Shown piece after piece: positions 1 to 12,500 of a stretch of 64,000 bases of DNA (positions are counted from its first letter, which is position 1; each line of letters starts with the position of its first letter). Origin of the DNA: Silene conica (taxonomy: Eukaryota > Streptophyta > Magnoliopsida > Caryophyllales > Caryophyllaceae); the NCBI GenBank assembly GCA_029255685.2, contig CM055312.2:29048203-29112202 (forward strand). The letters are read 5' to 3'. Both the position numbers and the translations under genes were made by a program. The notes beneath the pieces are model-generated. The model was given only the letters and a program-made list of their open reading frames with translations. It did no database searches and was not told the DNA's origin.

Positions 1-277
1 CCTTAACGAATCATAGTTACTATAAATGGCAACTACCATAAGTGGAAAGTTTCAATAAATAGAAACTTTCCGATGTATCAACTTCCAAATATAGTAGCTT
101 CTAAATATAACAACTTCCAAAAATATTACTTTGGTTTTGAAATTCAAATGATTCAAAATATACATTATTAGCCATATTAAAACTTCCCTTAATAAATAAT
201 AAAATCTTTACCTTTAAAAACAAAATAAGTACCATAAATAACCATCATACAAATAATAAATTAATAATGATAATATC

Positions 278-329
<52 letters not shown>

Positions 330-1423
330 TTAAAAAGATGAAGAGGATGATACACAACACTACACACCCGACAGCCCCCACACGACAACAGCCGACAACA
401 GCCCCTCCACCGCTGCCTACCGCCACTTCGACCACCCATCAGTACCGACTCCCAACACCACCGACCACCAACCGTCACTACAACACCACCCCACCAGTCG
501 ACACCCCCTGTCGACTCTGACCAGAGACCTTAAACCCAGCCTGACCCCTCGCCTGAGTCCCAATAGCCCAAAACAAACACCAATCGATCCCCTGTAACCA
601 CCCTTACACCAACCATAACACCCACCAGACTAAACCTCCGACAACCCCCACTCGGACCATGGTGGTGCCACTGCTTAGACCTCCCCCGAGTCTTCAGTAG
701 CACCACCCCAAAACCACCTTCCCTGAACATACAACACTGACCGTGAACTAAACCAACCAACAGACACCACGAACCCCCCTTTTTACACCACCCACGATAC
801 ACGACAACCACCGTGACCAACCCCCGACAACCCCTTAACCACCACAAGAAAAGAAAAGCATAAACCATGACAACCACGACACTGAACACCCCCTCGAAAG
901 AGCATAAACACCAGCAGTTTAAAAGCAGAATTACAAACGAAACTATACAGGCTGCGGCTTACCTGTTTTCTGCCTCAAATCGAGAGAACCTAGACTGGTC
1001 AAACAACCGTGAAAGACTCCTCCTTCTGGGGTGTGGTGGCGGCTGAACAAACTAGGGTAGAGTTGATATGTGTAGGTAGGTCAGAAAGTGTGTCGAAGGC
1101 TCTTATAAGGCGGCTGAGTGAAGGGGTGTGTGTGAGGGTTTCATTCCCTCATAATATGCGAGTCTTGGGCTGCTTGTATTGACACGGAAATCGAGGCCCA
1201 AGACTCTCATCCAACAACCCCTAGTTCGAACCCCACCAAGAGCATGTCACATAAATAAGTGATCCCCAATTCGAGTCCCATAACAAGCATGATACGTACC
1301 TGTAAACTTATAAACGAACTAATTACTTATCATCCTATTTAACATCGTAACAAATAAGATCCCGTACTAAACATAAAACCGTTTGGCTACTAAGACATCG
1401 TGCCCAAAATTCGAGGTATTACA
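1..1423 (-). repeat. 3' LTR of element 1 (partial)
   Basis: Position 1 pairs with 7517 and position 1423 with 8932 of the 5' LTR, so about 780 bp of this LTR lie beyond the window edge. It contains an (AAT)n microsatellite near 278-326. That array creates spurious poly-Leu and poly-Ile open frames that should not be read as genes. Confidence 0.95.
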
Positions 1424-1438
1424 GTCTTCCCCCCTTAA
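1424..1438 (-). other. Polypurine tract of element 1
   Basis: On the minus strand a run AAGGGGGGAAGAC directly precedes the 3' LTR start (TGTAATACC). This is the expected place for the plus-strand DNA primer in reverse transcription. The same tract occurs at 9343-9357 in element 2. Confidence 0.85.
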
Positions 1439-1572
1439 GATGAACTTCGTCCCGAAGTTCAACAACGCTAACAAACAACTCAAACGAACTGTGAACACAA
1501 AAATATCACAAAATATCACATAATGTTACATTCCACCCCCCTTAAAGAAAAGTTACGTCCGCGTAACTTACC

Positions 1573-2034
1573 TTAATCGAACAAATGTGGATAACGCTCT
1601 CTCATGGACGCCTCTGGCTCCCACGTAGCCTCCTCCTGATTATGATTTGTCCACAAGACCTTCACCAAGGACGTCTCCCCATTGCGAGTCTTCCGCACCT
1701 TCCTGTCCAGGATTTCCTTCGGAGTCTCAATGTATGCCAACTGCTCATCTATCTCAATCACCTCGTGCTGAAGCACGTGTGATGGATCACTCACGTACTT
1801 CCTCAACTGGGATACATGGAACACATTATGGACCTTGGATAGGGTTGGAGGTAAAGCTAAGCGATATGCCACTTCTCCAACTCTGTCCAAAATCTCAAAT
1901 GGTCCAATAAATTTTTGACTCAATTTGCCACGCTTGCCGAATCTCATCACGCCCTTCATCGGAGAGACTTTCAGTAGCACTTTCTCCCCGGCCTCGAATG
2001 AAACATCGCTCCTCTTCAGATCGGCATAGCTCTT
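1573..2034 (-). pseudogene. Integrase C-terminus and chromodomain of element 1
   Basis: This frame continues the pol frame after a nonsense codon (TAG) at 2035-2037, where element 2 has CAG. It encodes the end of integrase and a C-terminal chromodomain whose core W-x-NH-x2-EEATWEPE is near residues 115-130. Chromodomains in this class are thought to steer integration to particular chromatin. The upstream stop separates it from the integrase core, so it would not be translated with pol without readthrough. The stretch 1439-1572 holds only untranslated 3' sequence. Confidence 0.9.
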
Positions 2035-4704
2035 CTATCTATCCTGAGCGGCCCTCATCCTCTGTCGAATAATCTGAACTTGCTCCACCATCTCCTGGAT
2101 CATATCTGGCCCCAATGTCACAACATCAGCTCGATCATCCCAACACACAGGGCTCCGACACTTCCTCCCGTATAGAGCCTCGAAAGGGGCCATGCCTATG
2201 CTTGCATGGTAGCTGTTATTATAAGAAAACTCGATCAATCCCAGTCGATCCTCCCAAGATCCTCCGAACTCAAGTACACAAGCTCTCAACATATCCTCAA
2301 GAGTCTGAATCGTCCGCTCAGTCTGACCATCAGTAGCCGGATGAAAAGCTGTACTCATCTTCAATTGAGTCCCCAAAGCAGCCTGCAACTCCTGCCAAAA
2401 TCTGGATATAAACCTCGAGTCTCGGTCTGAAACAATATCCTTGGGTACGCCATGCAGTTTGACCACATTCTGAACATACGACTTAGCCAACTCAGCTTTA
2501 CTCCAGGTATCTTTCATCGGAATAAAGTGAGCTGACTTAGTCAAACGATCCACGACCACCCAAATCATGTTGTTGCCCCTCTGAGTTCGAGGCAACCCCA
2601 CGATAAAGTCCATCGAAATATTCTCCCACTTCCACTCGGGCACATCTAATGGCTGGACTTTCCCTTGAGGTCGCTTATGCTCCCCTTTCACTCTTTGACA
2701 AGTCAAACACCTGGACACAAACTCTGCGACTTCCTTCTTCATGTTAGGCCACCAGAACGTCTTCTTAAGATCTTTATACAGCTTATCACCCCCTGGGTGA
2801 ACGGAGTACGGAGTAGCATGAGCTTCAGTCAGGATTTTCCTCTTTAGCTCCTCTACATCCGGAACACACCATCGCCCACTGAACCTCAAACTATCGTCGG
2901 CATGAATACTGAACCTGGTTGACGACTCTCCACCCTCACTCTCCACCATCTTGCGCCATTTTTGGAGTCTCGCATCGTTCTTCTGTAACTCCCGAATCTC
3001 TCCATACAATTCAGGCTCCACTGTCAAGTCACCAAGAGTGTCCCCTTTCCGGATCATGAATATTCCCATCTCCCTTAGTTCACCATACAACCTCCCTCTC
3101 GATCTGGCACAATCCAAAGCATGCACTGACTTCCTACTTAGAGCGTCAGCTACCACATTCGCCTTGCCTTCGTGGTAGACAATCTGCATATCATAATCTC
3201 CAATTAATTCTATCCACCTCCTCTGCCTCATGTTCAACTCTTTCTGGGTGTAGATATATTTCAGGCTCTTATGAACAGAAAACACCTTAAAAGTGGCTCC
3301 ATAAAGGTAATGACGCCACAATTTCAGTGCAAAGACCACAGCGCCCAATTCCAAATCATGCGTCGGATAATTTTCTTCATAGGTCTTCAACTGGCGAGAC
3401 GCATATGCTATTACTCTCCCATTCTGCATTAACACACAACCCAATCCATGCTTCGAAGCGTCGGTATATACTTTGAAATTATCACTCCCAACTGGCAAGG
3501 CTAGGATAGGAGCTGTTGTCAGGCGTTCCTTAAGTGTCAGGAATGCCTTCTCACAACCCTCATCCCAGACAAAACGGTTCTCCTTCCTCATTAACGACGT
3601 CAACGGCTTCGCTATCTTTGAAAAATCCTTGACAAATCTCTGATAATATCCAGCCAATCCCAGGAAGCTTCGAATCTCACTCACATTCTTCGGACTTTGC
3701 CACTTAGTCACTGCCTCGATCTTACTAGGGTCGACAGACACTCCCTCCTTTGAAATTACATGCCCCAAAAACGCCACTCTCTCCAACCAGAACTCACACT
3801 TACTCAACTTAGCATTGAGTTTATGTTCTTCCAAGGTCTGAAGTACTTTCCGCAAATGGTCTTCGTGCTCTTCTGCATTCTTGGAATATACCAGGATATC
3901 ATCGATAAATACCACCACAAACTTGTCCAAATATGGGCTGAAGACTCGGTTCATCAAGTCCATGAACACAGCTGGAGCATTAGTCAATCCGAAGGGCATA
4001 ACCACGAATTCATAGTGGCCATACCTCGTTCGGAAAGCGGTCTTCGGAATATCTTCATCCTTTATTCTCAACTGGTGATACCCGGATCTCAAATCAATCT
4101 TGGAGAAAACCCCAGCTCCACTTAACTGATCGAACAAGTCGTCAATTCTTGGCAAAGGGTAACGGTTCTTGATGGTCACATTGTTCAGCTCTCGGTAGTC
4201 AACACACAACCTCAAACTCCCATCCTTCTTCTTCACAAATAAGACAGGTGCTCCCCAGGGCGACACACTAGGTCGGATGAACCCTTTCTCAGCTAGTTCA
4301 TCCAATTCCTTCTTCAACTCCTCCATCTCTTTTGGCCCCATACGGTACGGTGATTTAGAGATCGGTCCCGCTCCTGGTTTTAGGTCAATGGAAAACTCCA
4401 CTTCCCTCCTCGGTGGTAACCCCGGAACGTCGTCACGAAAAACTCCCTCAAACTCCCGTACCACAGGTATCTCACTAGTCTTGGGGGTCTCAGCCTCACA
4501 ATCCCACATTTGGCATAAGATTAGGCTCTCTCCTTTCCTCAAGCTAGACTTAAGGGTATTGACAGAAATGAATTTGATTTTTGGTTTCACACGGTATCCC
4601 TTGTAAGACACCTTCACTCCCTTAGGTCCCTTCAAGGAAATCTTCTTTTGATGACAGTCGATGAAAGCTCGATACTTCCCTAGCCAGTCCATCCCCAGAA
4701 TCAC
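2035..4704 (-). pseudogene. Pol of element 1: protease end, RT, RNase H, integrase
   Basis: An 889-residue frame. The RT has YRELNN near 171 and the catalytic FIDD at 266-269. RNase H has TDAS at 414-417 and a Glu near 452, but its third conserved acid in the DHKSL motif is Val at residue 477 (GTT at 3274-3276, GAT in element 2). The integrase zinc finger uses H629, H636, C666 and C669, and the catalytic triad is D699, D760, E796 (the last two 35 residues apart). The frame is offset from gag-PR by a 1-bp deletion in a C run near 4712 and ends at a nonsense codon at 2035-2037. This copy cannot make its own full polyprotein. Confidence 0.95.
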
Positions 4705-6170
4705 CTCAAAGCCCCCAGAGGAAACTCTATGAGGTCACAATAGAAAATTGCTTCCCCGATTTTGATGGGTACACTACCATATACTCTATTACAGACTATC
4801 GACTCGCCTGATGGTATGGTCACTGGATCCACGATCCAATCAAATCTCTCAAATCCCAAAGCCTTAACATGATCTCTAGACACAAACGAATGGGTGGCAC
4901 CGGAATCGAAAAGTACGAAAGTAGGCTTAGAGTTCACAAGAAAAGTACCGGTTACCACATGCGCATCCTCCTGAGCTGCCTGCTTTCCCATGGCAAAGAG
5001 CTTGCCACTGGACTTGACTCCACTCTGGCTGGCAGAAGATGTCCCAGCCTGCTGATTTCCTCCCGTTCCTGTCTTTTGGTTGCTTCCACTTCCATTGAAC
5101 TGATTCTGGTACGGGCGGCTCTGGTAATTGTTATAGTTCCTCTGATAATTGCTGCTCCCTCCAGATTTCGCACCCCCACCATAGTTTGTCGTGGGTGTGC
5201 GATAGCCACTGCTACCATAGGATTGAGTACGGGATCCCTGGTATCCGGATGCAGGCGTACGATAGCCCCCAGACTGATTTCCTCCAGACGAACGACACAC
5301 CGCCTGCTTATGTCCCCTCTTTCCACAGCCAAAACACACAATTCCTGCCGAACCACTGCCAGAAACCCCACTCATGTGATTGCCCCCACTCTGGTTTCTC
5401 CCACCACCAGAGGCACTACTCCCGAAGTACCCACTGAACTTGTTAGAGCTCTGCTTTTTCGATCCTGAACCCTCAGCTACTGATTCAGCCTTCCTCTTTT
5501 CAGACTTGGACTTCTTGTCCGCCTTAATCATGTCCGAAAGCCTCTCCGCCGCCCCAACCCTTAAATTGATGTCACGGACTGTGGTGGGCGGAGCTGCAAT
5601 CAGTCTCTTCTTGACAGCGATTGATAACCCTCTCTCAAATTTCATTGCTAGCATGGCATCGTCGAAACCCATGTCTCCCACGTAGTGCACCAACTGGATG
5701 AATTTCCTGTAGTAAGCCTCTACGGTCATGTCCTCCGACATCATGAACGAGTCGAACTCCTCCCTCAGCTTGCTCTTTTGGAATTTTGGTAGAAACACCT
5801 CGTTCAAGACCCCCTTGAATGCGTCCCAAGGAACAAATGCGGTTCCATCCTCTGTAGCTGCTTCCCGGATCTCTCCCTTATTCGCGGTCCACCAGTCTCC
5901 AGCCATACCCCTCAGATAGTGGGCAGCCTGGTCCACCCTCAGTTCTTCGGGGCAATCCACCAGTTCGAATAAGTTACTGAATTCTATGCACCAGGCCCCC
6001 AGCAAATGAGGCTCACCCTCCCTGGTGAATTGGGTGGGGTGGTGCCTTGCGATTATCGTGCTCATCTTAGCGGAGTCCATACGTTTGGCCTTTAGAGCCG
6101 CATTCTCAGCTCGTAATTGGTCCAACTCCTCTTGTGTGATGTTAGCGAGGTTGTCTCTTCGCGGAGGCAT
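4701..6170 (-). pseudogene. Gag and protease of element 1
   Basis: Starts at MPPRR, shared with element 2. Gag forms the particle shell and is followed by a Ser/Gly-rich linker. The zinc knuckle CFGC-GKRG-H-KQAV-C (CX2CX4HX4C) is complete. The aspartic protease has its active site as FDSGATH near residue 425. The frame closes just after LGALR because one C is missing from a run near 4712 (five C here, six in element 2). Without that shift it would run on into pol, as in element 2. Confidence 0.93.
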
Positions 6171-6718
6171 ACTATAATGAAACAGGAAGAAATGAGTCCC
6201 GACTCATGTGGGTACCCATTAGGATTAGGCTTAAAATCCCTAAACGATAAAGTCTAGCATCAACTATCAGATTGAGTACTACAAAATTATAACATGGCTC
6301 GGGATCACATAACCGCATATCACTAGACATGATGCGAAAGGAAATGAAAGCATTTACTGACATGTTTCAAGATACTTCACATAACCACATAAGTTCACAC
6401 CTCTTTATTCAACAATTAAAATCCCTTTCATGCTCATGCCCCTCCCGGCTATTCCAATTAGTTTCATATACTCAAGTTCGCATAGATACTTTAGCACAAT
6501 ATACCATTACTTCCAATTTTTCCTAATCTACCCTTTTTCTCTCGTATTTTCACTCTGGGTTCCCGGGTAAAACTGATAGGGCCAATGGTTCGGTGTGAGG
6601 GGGCCCCAAACTCATACTTCCCCTTTAGTGTGCTCCTAACAGTCCTATCCCGGGGGTTCATTTTATTTAGACTCTCCTACATTCATTAGGTTCATTAGGT
6701 TAGGCCTGAGGATCGTTC
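6171..6718 (-). other. 5' leader of element 1
   Basis: Untranslated stretch between the primer site and the gag start. It aligns with 14101-14639 of element 2, including a GC-rich block near 6560-6660. No conserved open frame is seen, and it probably holds packaging signals. Confidence 0.7.
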
Positions 6719-6730
6719 GCTCTAATACCA
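6719..6730 (-). other. Primer binding site of element 1 (initiator tRNA-Met, one mismatch)
   Basis: On the minus strand the sequence is TGGTATTAGAGC, three bases inside the 5' LTR. It matches the 3' end complement of plant initiator tRNA-Met (TGGTATCAGAGC) with one C-to-T change. Confidence 0.88.
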
Positions 6731-6733
6731 CTT

Positions 6734-7226
6734 TGTAACACCCCCATTTATTTAAGGGCCTGAACTAGGACTCCTCAGATAAATAAGGGTGTTACCATCT
6801 CGGTTTCCCGAGGCAGTAGATACAAAGGAAGATAAACAGTACTTTAAATTAACTTTAAACTCAAAACATGTTCTTACATATCCAAAGGTCTTAACAACAT
6901 AAATAAAGTACAACTCGTATTAAACTGACTAAGGTGATCTAGACATCTAATCTGGTCCGGATCCAAGCTCTTCCTCCCATAGCTCCCCCTTAGTCTCAGC
7001 CACCTGTCAATCTGCTCCCCAATAATTGGTTCATCCCAGGTGATCACGAATACACAGGGTCAACCACGAGGTTGAGTAGGGAAAACAATAATTATAACAA
7101 TATAGTAAACTCCACACCGATCCAACGCCAAATAAACTCCGCACCGATCCAACGCCATATATATATACTCCGCACCGATCCAACACCATATATACTCTGC
7201 ACCGATCCAACACCGTATCACAAGAC

Positions 7227-7278
<52 letters not shown>

Positions 7279-7793
7279 CATCGTAACAATGTCTCAAAAG
7301 ATATAAATAGCACAATATAACGTTCACATGAGATTATAACATAAACATGCTTATTAACACATAAGAACAGATTACACATTATTGTAAACCAGTATTTTTT
7401 TTCCCTACCTGATATAGCAGGAACGTAGACACAACCCGAGATATGCTTAGAAACGTTCCACTCGAAACTCGCTCTCTAAACAGATATATGTAACCAATTA
7501 ATAACTTACACGAACCCCTTAACGAATCATAGTTACTATAAATGGCAACTACCATAAGTGGAAAGTTTCCATAAATAGAAACTTTCCGATGTATCAACTT
7601 CCAAATATAGTAGCTTCTAAATATAACAACTTCCAAAAATATTACTTTGGTTTTGAAATTCAAATGATTCAAAATATACATTATTACCCATATTAAAACT
7701 TCCCTTAATAAATAATAAAATCTTTACCTTTAAAAACAAAATAAGTACCATAAATAACCATCATACAAATAATAAATTAATAATGATAATATC

Positions 7794-7837
<44 letters not shown>

Positions 7838-8932
7838 AATTAAAAAGATGAAGAGGATGATACACAACACTACACACCCGACAGCCCCCACACGACAACA
7901 GCCGACAACAGCCCCTCCACCGCTGCCTACCGCCACTTCGACCACCCACCAGTACCGACTCCCAACACCACCGACCACCAACCGTCACTACAACACCACC
8001 CCACCAGTCGACACCCCCTGTCGACTCTGACCAGAGACCTTAAACCCAGCCTGACCCCTCGCCTGAGTCCCAACAGCCCAAAACAAACACCAATCGATCC
8101 CCTGTAACCACCCTTACACCAACCATAACACCCACCAGACTAAACCTCCGACAACCCCCACTCGGACCATGGTGGTGCCACTGCTTAGACCTCCCCCGAG
8201 TCTTCAGTAGCACCACCCCAAAACCACCTTCCCTGAACATACAACACTGACCGTGAACTAAACCAACCAACAGACACCACGAACCCCCCTTTTACACCAC
8301 CCACGATACACGACAACCACCGTGACCAACCCCCGACAACCCCTTAACCACCACAAGAAAAGAAAAGCATAAACCATGACAACCACGACACTGAACACCC
8401 CCTCGAAAGAGCATAAACACCAGCAGTTTAAAAGCAGAATTACAAACGAAACTATACAGGCTGCGGCTTACCTGTTTTCTGCCTCAAATCGAGAGAACCT
8501 AGACTGGTCAAACAACCGTGATAGACTCCTCCTTCTGGGGTGTGGTGGCGGCTGAACAAACTAGGGTAGAGGTGATATGTGTAGGTAGGTCAGAAAGTGT
8601 GTCGAAGGCTCTTATAAGGCGGCTGGGTGAAGGGGTGTGTGTGAGGGTTTCATTCCCTCATAATATGCGAGTCTTGGGCTGCTTGTATTGACACGGAAAT
8701 CGAGGCCCAAGACTCTCATCCAACAACCCCTAGTTCAAACCCCACCAAGAGCATGTCACATAAATAAGTGATCCCCAATTCGAGTCCCATAACAAGCATG
8801 ATACGTACGCGTAAACTTATAAATGAACTAATTAATTATCATCCTATTTAACATCGTAACAAATAAGATCCCGTACTAAACATAAAACCGTTTGGCTACT
8901 AAGACATCGTGCCCAAAATTCGAGGTATTACA
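6734..8932 (-). repeat. 5' LTR of element 1
   Basis: A complete 2,199-bp LTR with TG...CA ends. It contains a short tandem array around 7130-7215 with a repeated CCGCACCGATCCAAC core, a (TA)n run at 7231-7275 and an (AAT)n run near 7794-7835. It carries the promoter for minus-strand transcription, but I cannot point to a TATA box with confidence. Confidence 0.95.
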
Positions 8933-9342
8933 CCCTACGTCGGTCAGCAACCACCGTGGATGGGTTCTTCTCTTTCTCTACTGTGGCGGCTAGGGTTTGG
9001 TGTGGTTGGTTTTGAGTTTGAGTAGGGTTTAGGGTAGGTAGAGCTACCATAAATATGACGGCAGGCTCTAGGTTTATGCAGGGTTTCTGAAAACGTGTTC
9101 ATGGGCTGTTACTTAAGCACGCAAAACGAGGCACAATGGTGGGTCTCTGAAGGTCATAGGATCGAGCCTCACTAGCACCACATTACTCTTAAAATATAAG
9201 ATGACTTAGATCCCCAGATCGAAACCCACAAGATAATTACAAGCACATAATTATACTAGCGATCATGGGTTTTGTTTTTATTTTTTTTACAACGACTCGA
9301 AGCCTATTTTATAAACTACTAATAGAATTACGGGTTGTTACA
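8933..9342 (-). repeat. 3' LTR of element 2, right-hand 410 bp
   Basis: Aligns end to end with 16585-16994 without indels. It is separated from the remainder of its LTR by insertion of element 1, whose LTR ends at 8932. Confidence 0.95.
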
Positions 9343-9357
9343 GTCTTCCCCCCTTAA
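9343..9357 (-). other. Polypurine tract of element 2
   Basis: The minus-strand purine run AAGGGGGGAAGAC lies directly before the 3' LTR, identical in its core to that of element 1. Confidence 0.85.
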
Positions 9358-9501
9358 AGTGAACTTCGTCCCGAAGTTCAACCACACTCGGAGACAAAAG
9401 ACCCAACTCAACCGCACTTGGAACATACAACGTTAACCAAAACACAGAAAATGTGACATTCCATCCTCCTAAAAAAAAGAGTTACGTCCCCGTAACTTAC
9501 C

Positions 9502-12500
9502 TCAATCAAACAGATGCGGGTAACGTTCCCTCATGGATGCCTCAGGCTCCCAGGTAGCCTCCTCCTGATTATGATTGGTCCATAGGACCTTCACCAAGGA
9601 CGTCTCCCCATTGCGAGTTTTCCGGACCTTCCTGTCCAGAATTTCCTTCGGAGTGTCAATGTATGCCAACTGCTCATCTATCTCAATCACCTCGTGCTGA
9701 AGCACATGTGCTGGGTCACTCACATATTTCCTCAACTGAGATACGTGGAACACATTATGGACCTTGGATAGGGTTGGAGGTAAAGCTAAGCGATATGCCA
9801 CCTCTGCAACTCTGTCCAAGATCTCAAACGGTCCAATAAATTTCTGACTCAGTTTGCCACGCTTGCCGAATCTCATCACACCCTTCATTGGAGAGACTTT
9901 CAGTAGTACTTTCTCTCCGGCCTCGAATGAAATATCGCTCCTCTTTAGATCGGCATAGCTCTTCTGTCTATCCTGAGCGGCCCTCATCCTTTGTCGAATA
10001 ACCTGAACCTGCTCCACCATCTCCTGGATCATGTCGGGCCCTAAGGTCACAACATCAGCTCGATCATCCCAACACACAGGGCTCCTACACTTCCTCCCAT
10101 ATAGAGCCTCGAAAGGGGCCATTCCTATGCTGGCATGGTAGCTGTTATTATAAGAAAACTCGATCAACCTCAGTCGATCCTCCCAAGATCCTCCGAACTC
10201 AAGAACGCAAGCTCTCAACATATCCTCGAGAGTCAAAATCGTCCTCTCAGTCTGGCCGTCAGTAGCCGGATGAAAAACTGTACTCATCTTCAACTGGGTA
10301 CCCAAAGCAGCCTGCAACTCCTGCCAAAATCTGGATATAAACCTCGAGTCTCGATCTGAAACAATGTCCTTGGGTACGCCATGCAGTTTGACCACATTCT
10401 GAACATATGACTTAGCCAACTCGGCTTTACTCCAGGTATCCTTCATGGGAATAAAGTGAGCTGACTTAGTCAAGCGATCCACAATCACCCAAATCATGTT
10501 GTTGCCCCTCTGAGTCAGAGGCAACCCCACGATAAAGTCCATCGAAATATTCTCCCACTTCCACTCTGGCACATCCAATGGCTGAACCTTCCCTTGAGGT
10601 CTCTTATGCTCCCCTTTCACTCGTTGACACGTCAAACACCTCGAGACAAACTCTGCGACCTCCTTCTTCATATTTGGCCACCAAAACGTTTTCTTAAGGT
10701 CCTTATACAGTTTATCACCCCCTGGGTGAACAGAATAAGGAGTAGCATGAGCTTCAGTCAGGATCTTCTTCTTTAGCTCCTCAACATTCGGTACACACCA
10801 TCGCCCACTGAATCTCAAGCTACCGTCGGTATGAATACTGAACTTGGATGCATTTTCACCAACCCCACTTTCCACCATTAAACGCCACCTCTGGATTCTC
10901 TCATCGTTCTTCTGCAACTCCCGAATCTCCCCATACAGCTCAGGCTCCACTGTTAAATCACCAAGGGCATCCCCTTTCCGGATCATAAAAATTCCCATCT
11001 CCCTTAATTCGCCATGCAACCTCACCCTCGATCTGGCACAACTCAAAGCATGCACTGACTTCCTACTTAGGGCATCAGCTACCACATTCGCCTTGCCCTC
11101 ATGGTAGATAATCTGCATATCATAGTCTCCGATTAACTCTATCCACCTCCTCTGCCTCATGTTCAACTCCTTCTGGGTGTAGATATACTTCAGGCTCTTA
11201 TGATCAGAAAACACTTTAAAAGTGGCTCCATAAAGGTAATGGCGCCAAAATTTAAGTGCAAACACGACTGCACCCAATTCCAGATCATGAGTCGGATAAT
11301 TCTCTTCGTAGGTCTTCAACTGGCGAGATGCATAAGCTATCACTCTCCCATTCTGCATTAGCACACAGCCCAACCCATGCTTCGAAGCGTCGGTATAAAC
11401 CTCGAAATTATCACTTCCGACTGGCAAGGCCAGGATAGGAGCTGTTGTCAGACGTTCCTTAAGAGTCAGGAATGCCTTCTCACAACTCTCATCCCAGACA
11501 AAACGGTTCTCTTTTCTCATTAACGATGTCAACGGCTTCGCTATCTTTGAAAAATCTTTGTCGAATCTCCGATAATATCCCGCCAATCCCAGGAAACTTC
11601 GAATCTCACTCACATTCTTCGGACTTTGCCACTTAGTCACAGCCTCGATCTTACTAGGGTCCACAGATACCCCCTCCTTTGAGATTACATGGCCCAGAAA
11701 TGCGACTTCCTCCAACCAAAACTCACACTTGCTCAACTTAGCATTGAGCTTATGCTCCTCCAAGGTCTGAAGTACCTTTCTCAAATGATCCTCGTGCTCT
11801 TCTGCATTCTTGGAGTATACCAGGATATCATCTATGAATACCACCACAAACTTGTCCAGATATGAGCTGAAAACTCGATTCATCAAGTCCATGAACACAG
11901 CTGGAGCATTAGTCAATCCAAAGGGCATAACCACAAATTCTTAGTGGCCATACCTCGTTCGGAAAGCGGTCTTTGGAATATCTTCATCCTTTATTCTCAA
12001 CTGATGATACCCGGATCTCAAATCAATCTTGGAGAAGACTCCAGCTCCACTTAACTGATCGAACAAGTCGTCAATTCTCGGCAAAGGATAACGGTTCTTG
12101 ATGGTCACATTGTTCAGCTCTCGGTAGTCAACACAAAGTCTCAAACTACCATCCTTCTTCTTCACAAACAAAACGGGTGCTCCCCAGGGCGACACACTGG
12201 GTCGGATGAACCCTTTCTCAGCTAGTTCATCCAACTGCTTCTTCAACTCCTCCATCTCCTTCGGTCCCATACGGTACGGTGATTTGGATATTGGTCCCGC
12301 CCCTGGTTTTAGGTCAATGGAAAATTCCACTTCCCTCCTTGGCGGCAACCCTGGAACGTCGTCTTGGAATACTCCCTCAAACTCCCGTACCACAGGTATC
12401 TCACTAGTCTTGGGGGTCTCAGTCTCACAATCCCACATTTGGCACAAGATTAGGCTCTCTCCTTTTCGCAAACTAGACTTAAGGGTATTGACGGATATGA

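Larger units (their letters stand above)
1..8932 (-). mobile_element. Ty3/gypsy chromovirus, element 1 (Tekay/Del-like), left end outside window
   Basis: Full-length LTR retrotransposon on the minus strand: partial 3' LTR (1-1423), polypurine tract, polyprotein (1573-6170), primer site, and 5' LTR (6734-8932). The LTRs start TGTAATACC and end GGTGTTACA in element orientation. The order gag-PR-RT-RNaseH-INT-chromodomain and LTRs above 2 kb fit the Tekay/Del chromoviruses. The right end abuts CCCTA at 8933. The uninterrupted sequence of element 2's other LTR (16581-16590) shows that element 1 landed inside element 2's 3' LTR. The LTRs differ by roughly 14 substitutions over about 1,400 bp by eye, so the insertion is young. 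The left target duplication (expected CCCTA) lies outside the window. Confidence 0.95.

Noticed and set aside
214..520. Open frames with long poly-Leu or poly-Ile segments in LTRs (also near 7730-8030)
   Set aside because: They are translations of an (AAT)n microsatellite and flanking LTR sequence, not genes.
7031..7327. Frames rich in alternating Tyr-Ile through TA arrays (also 29995-30369, 31612-31832, 34274-34576)
   Set aside because: Translations of (TA)n microsatellites.
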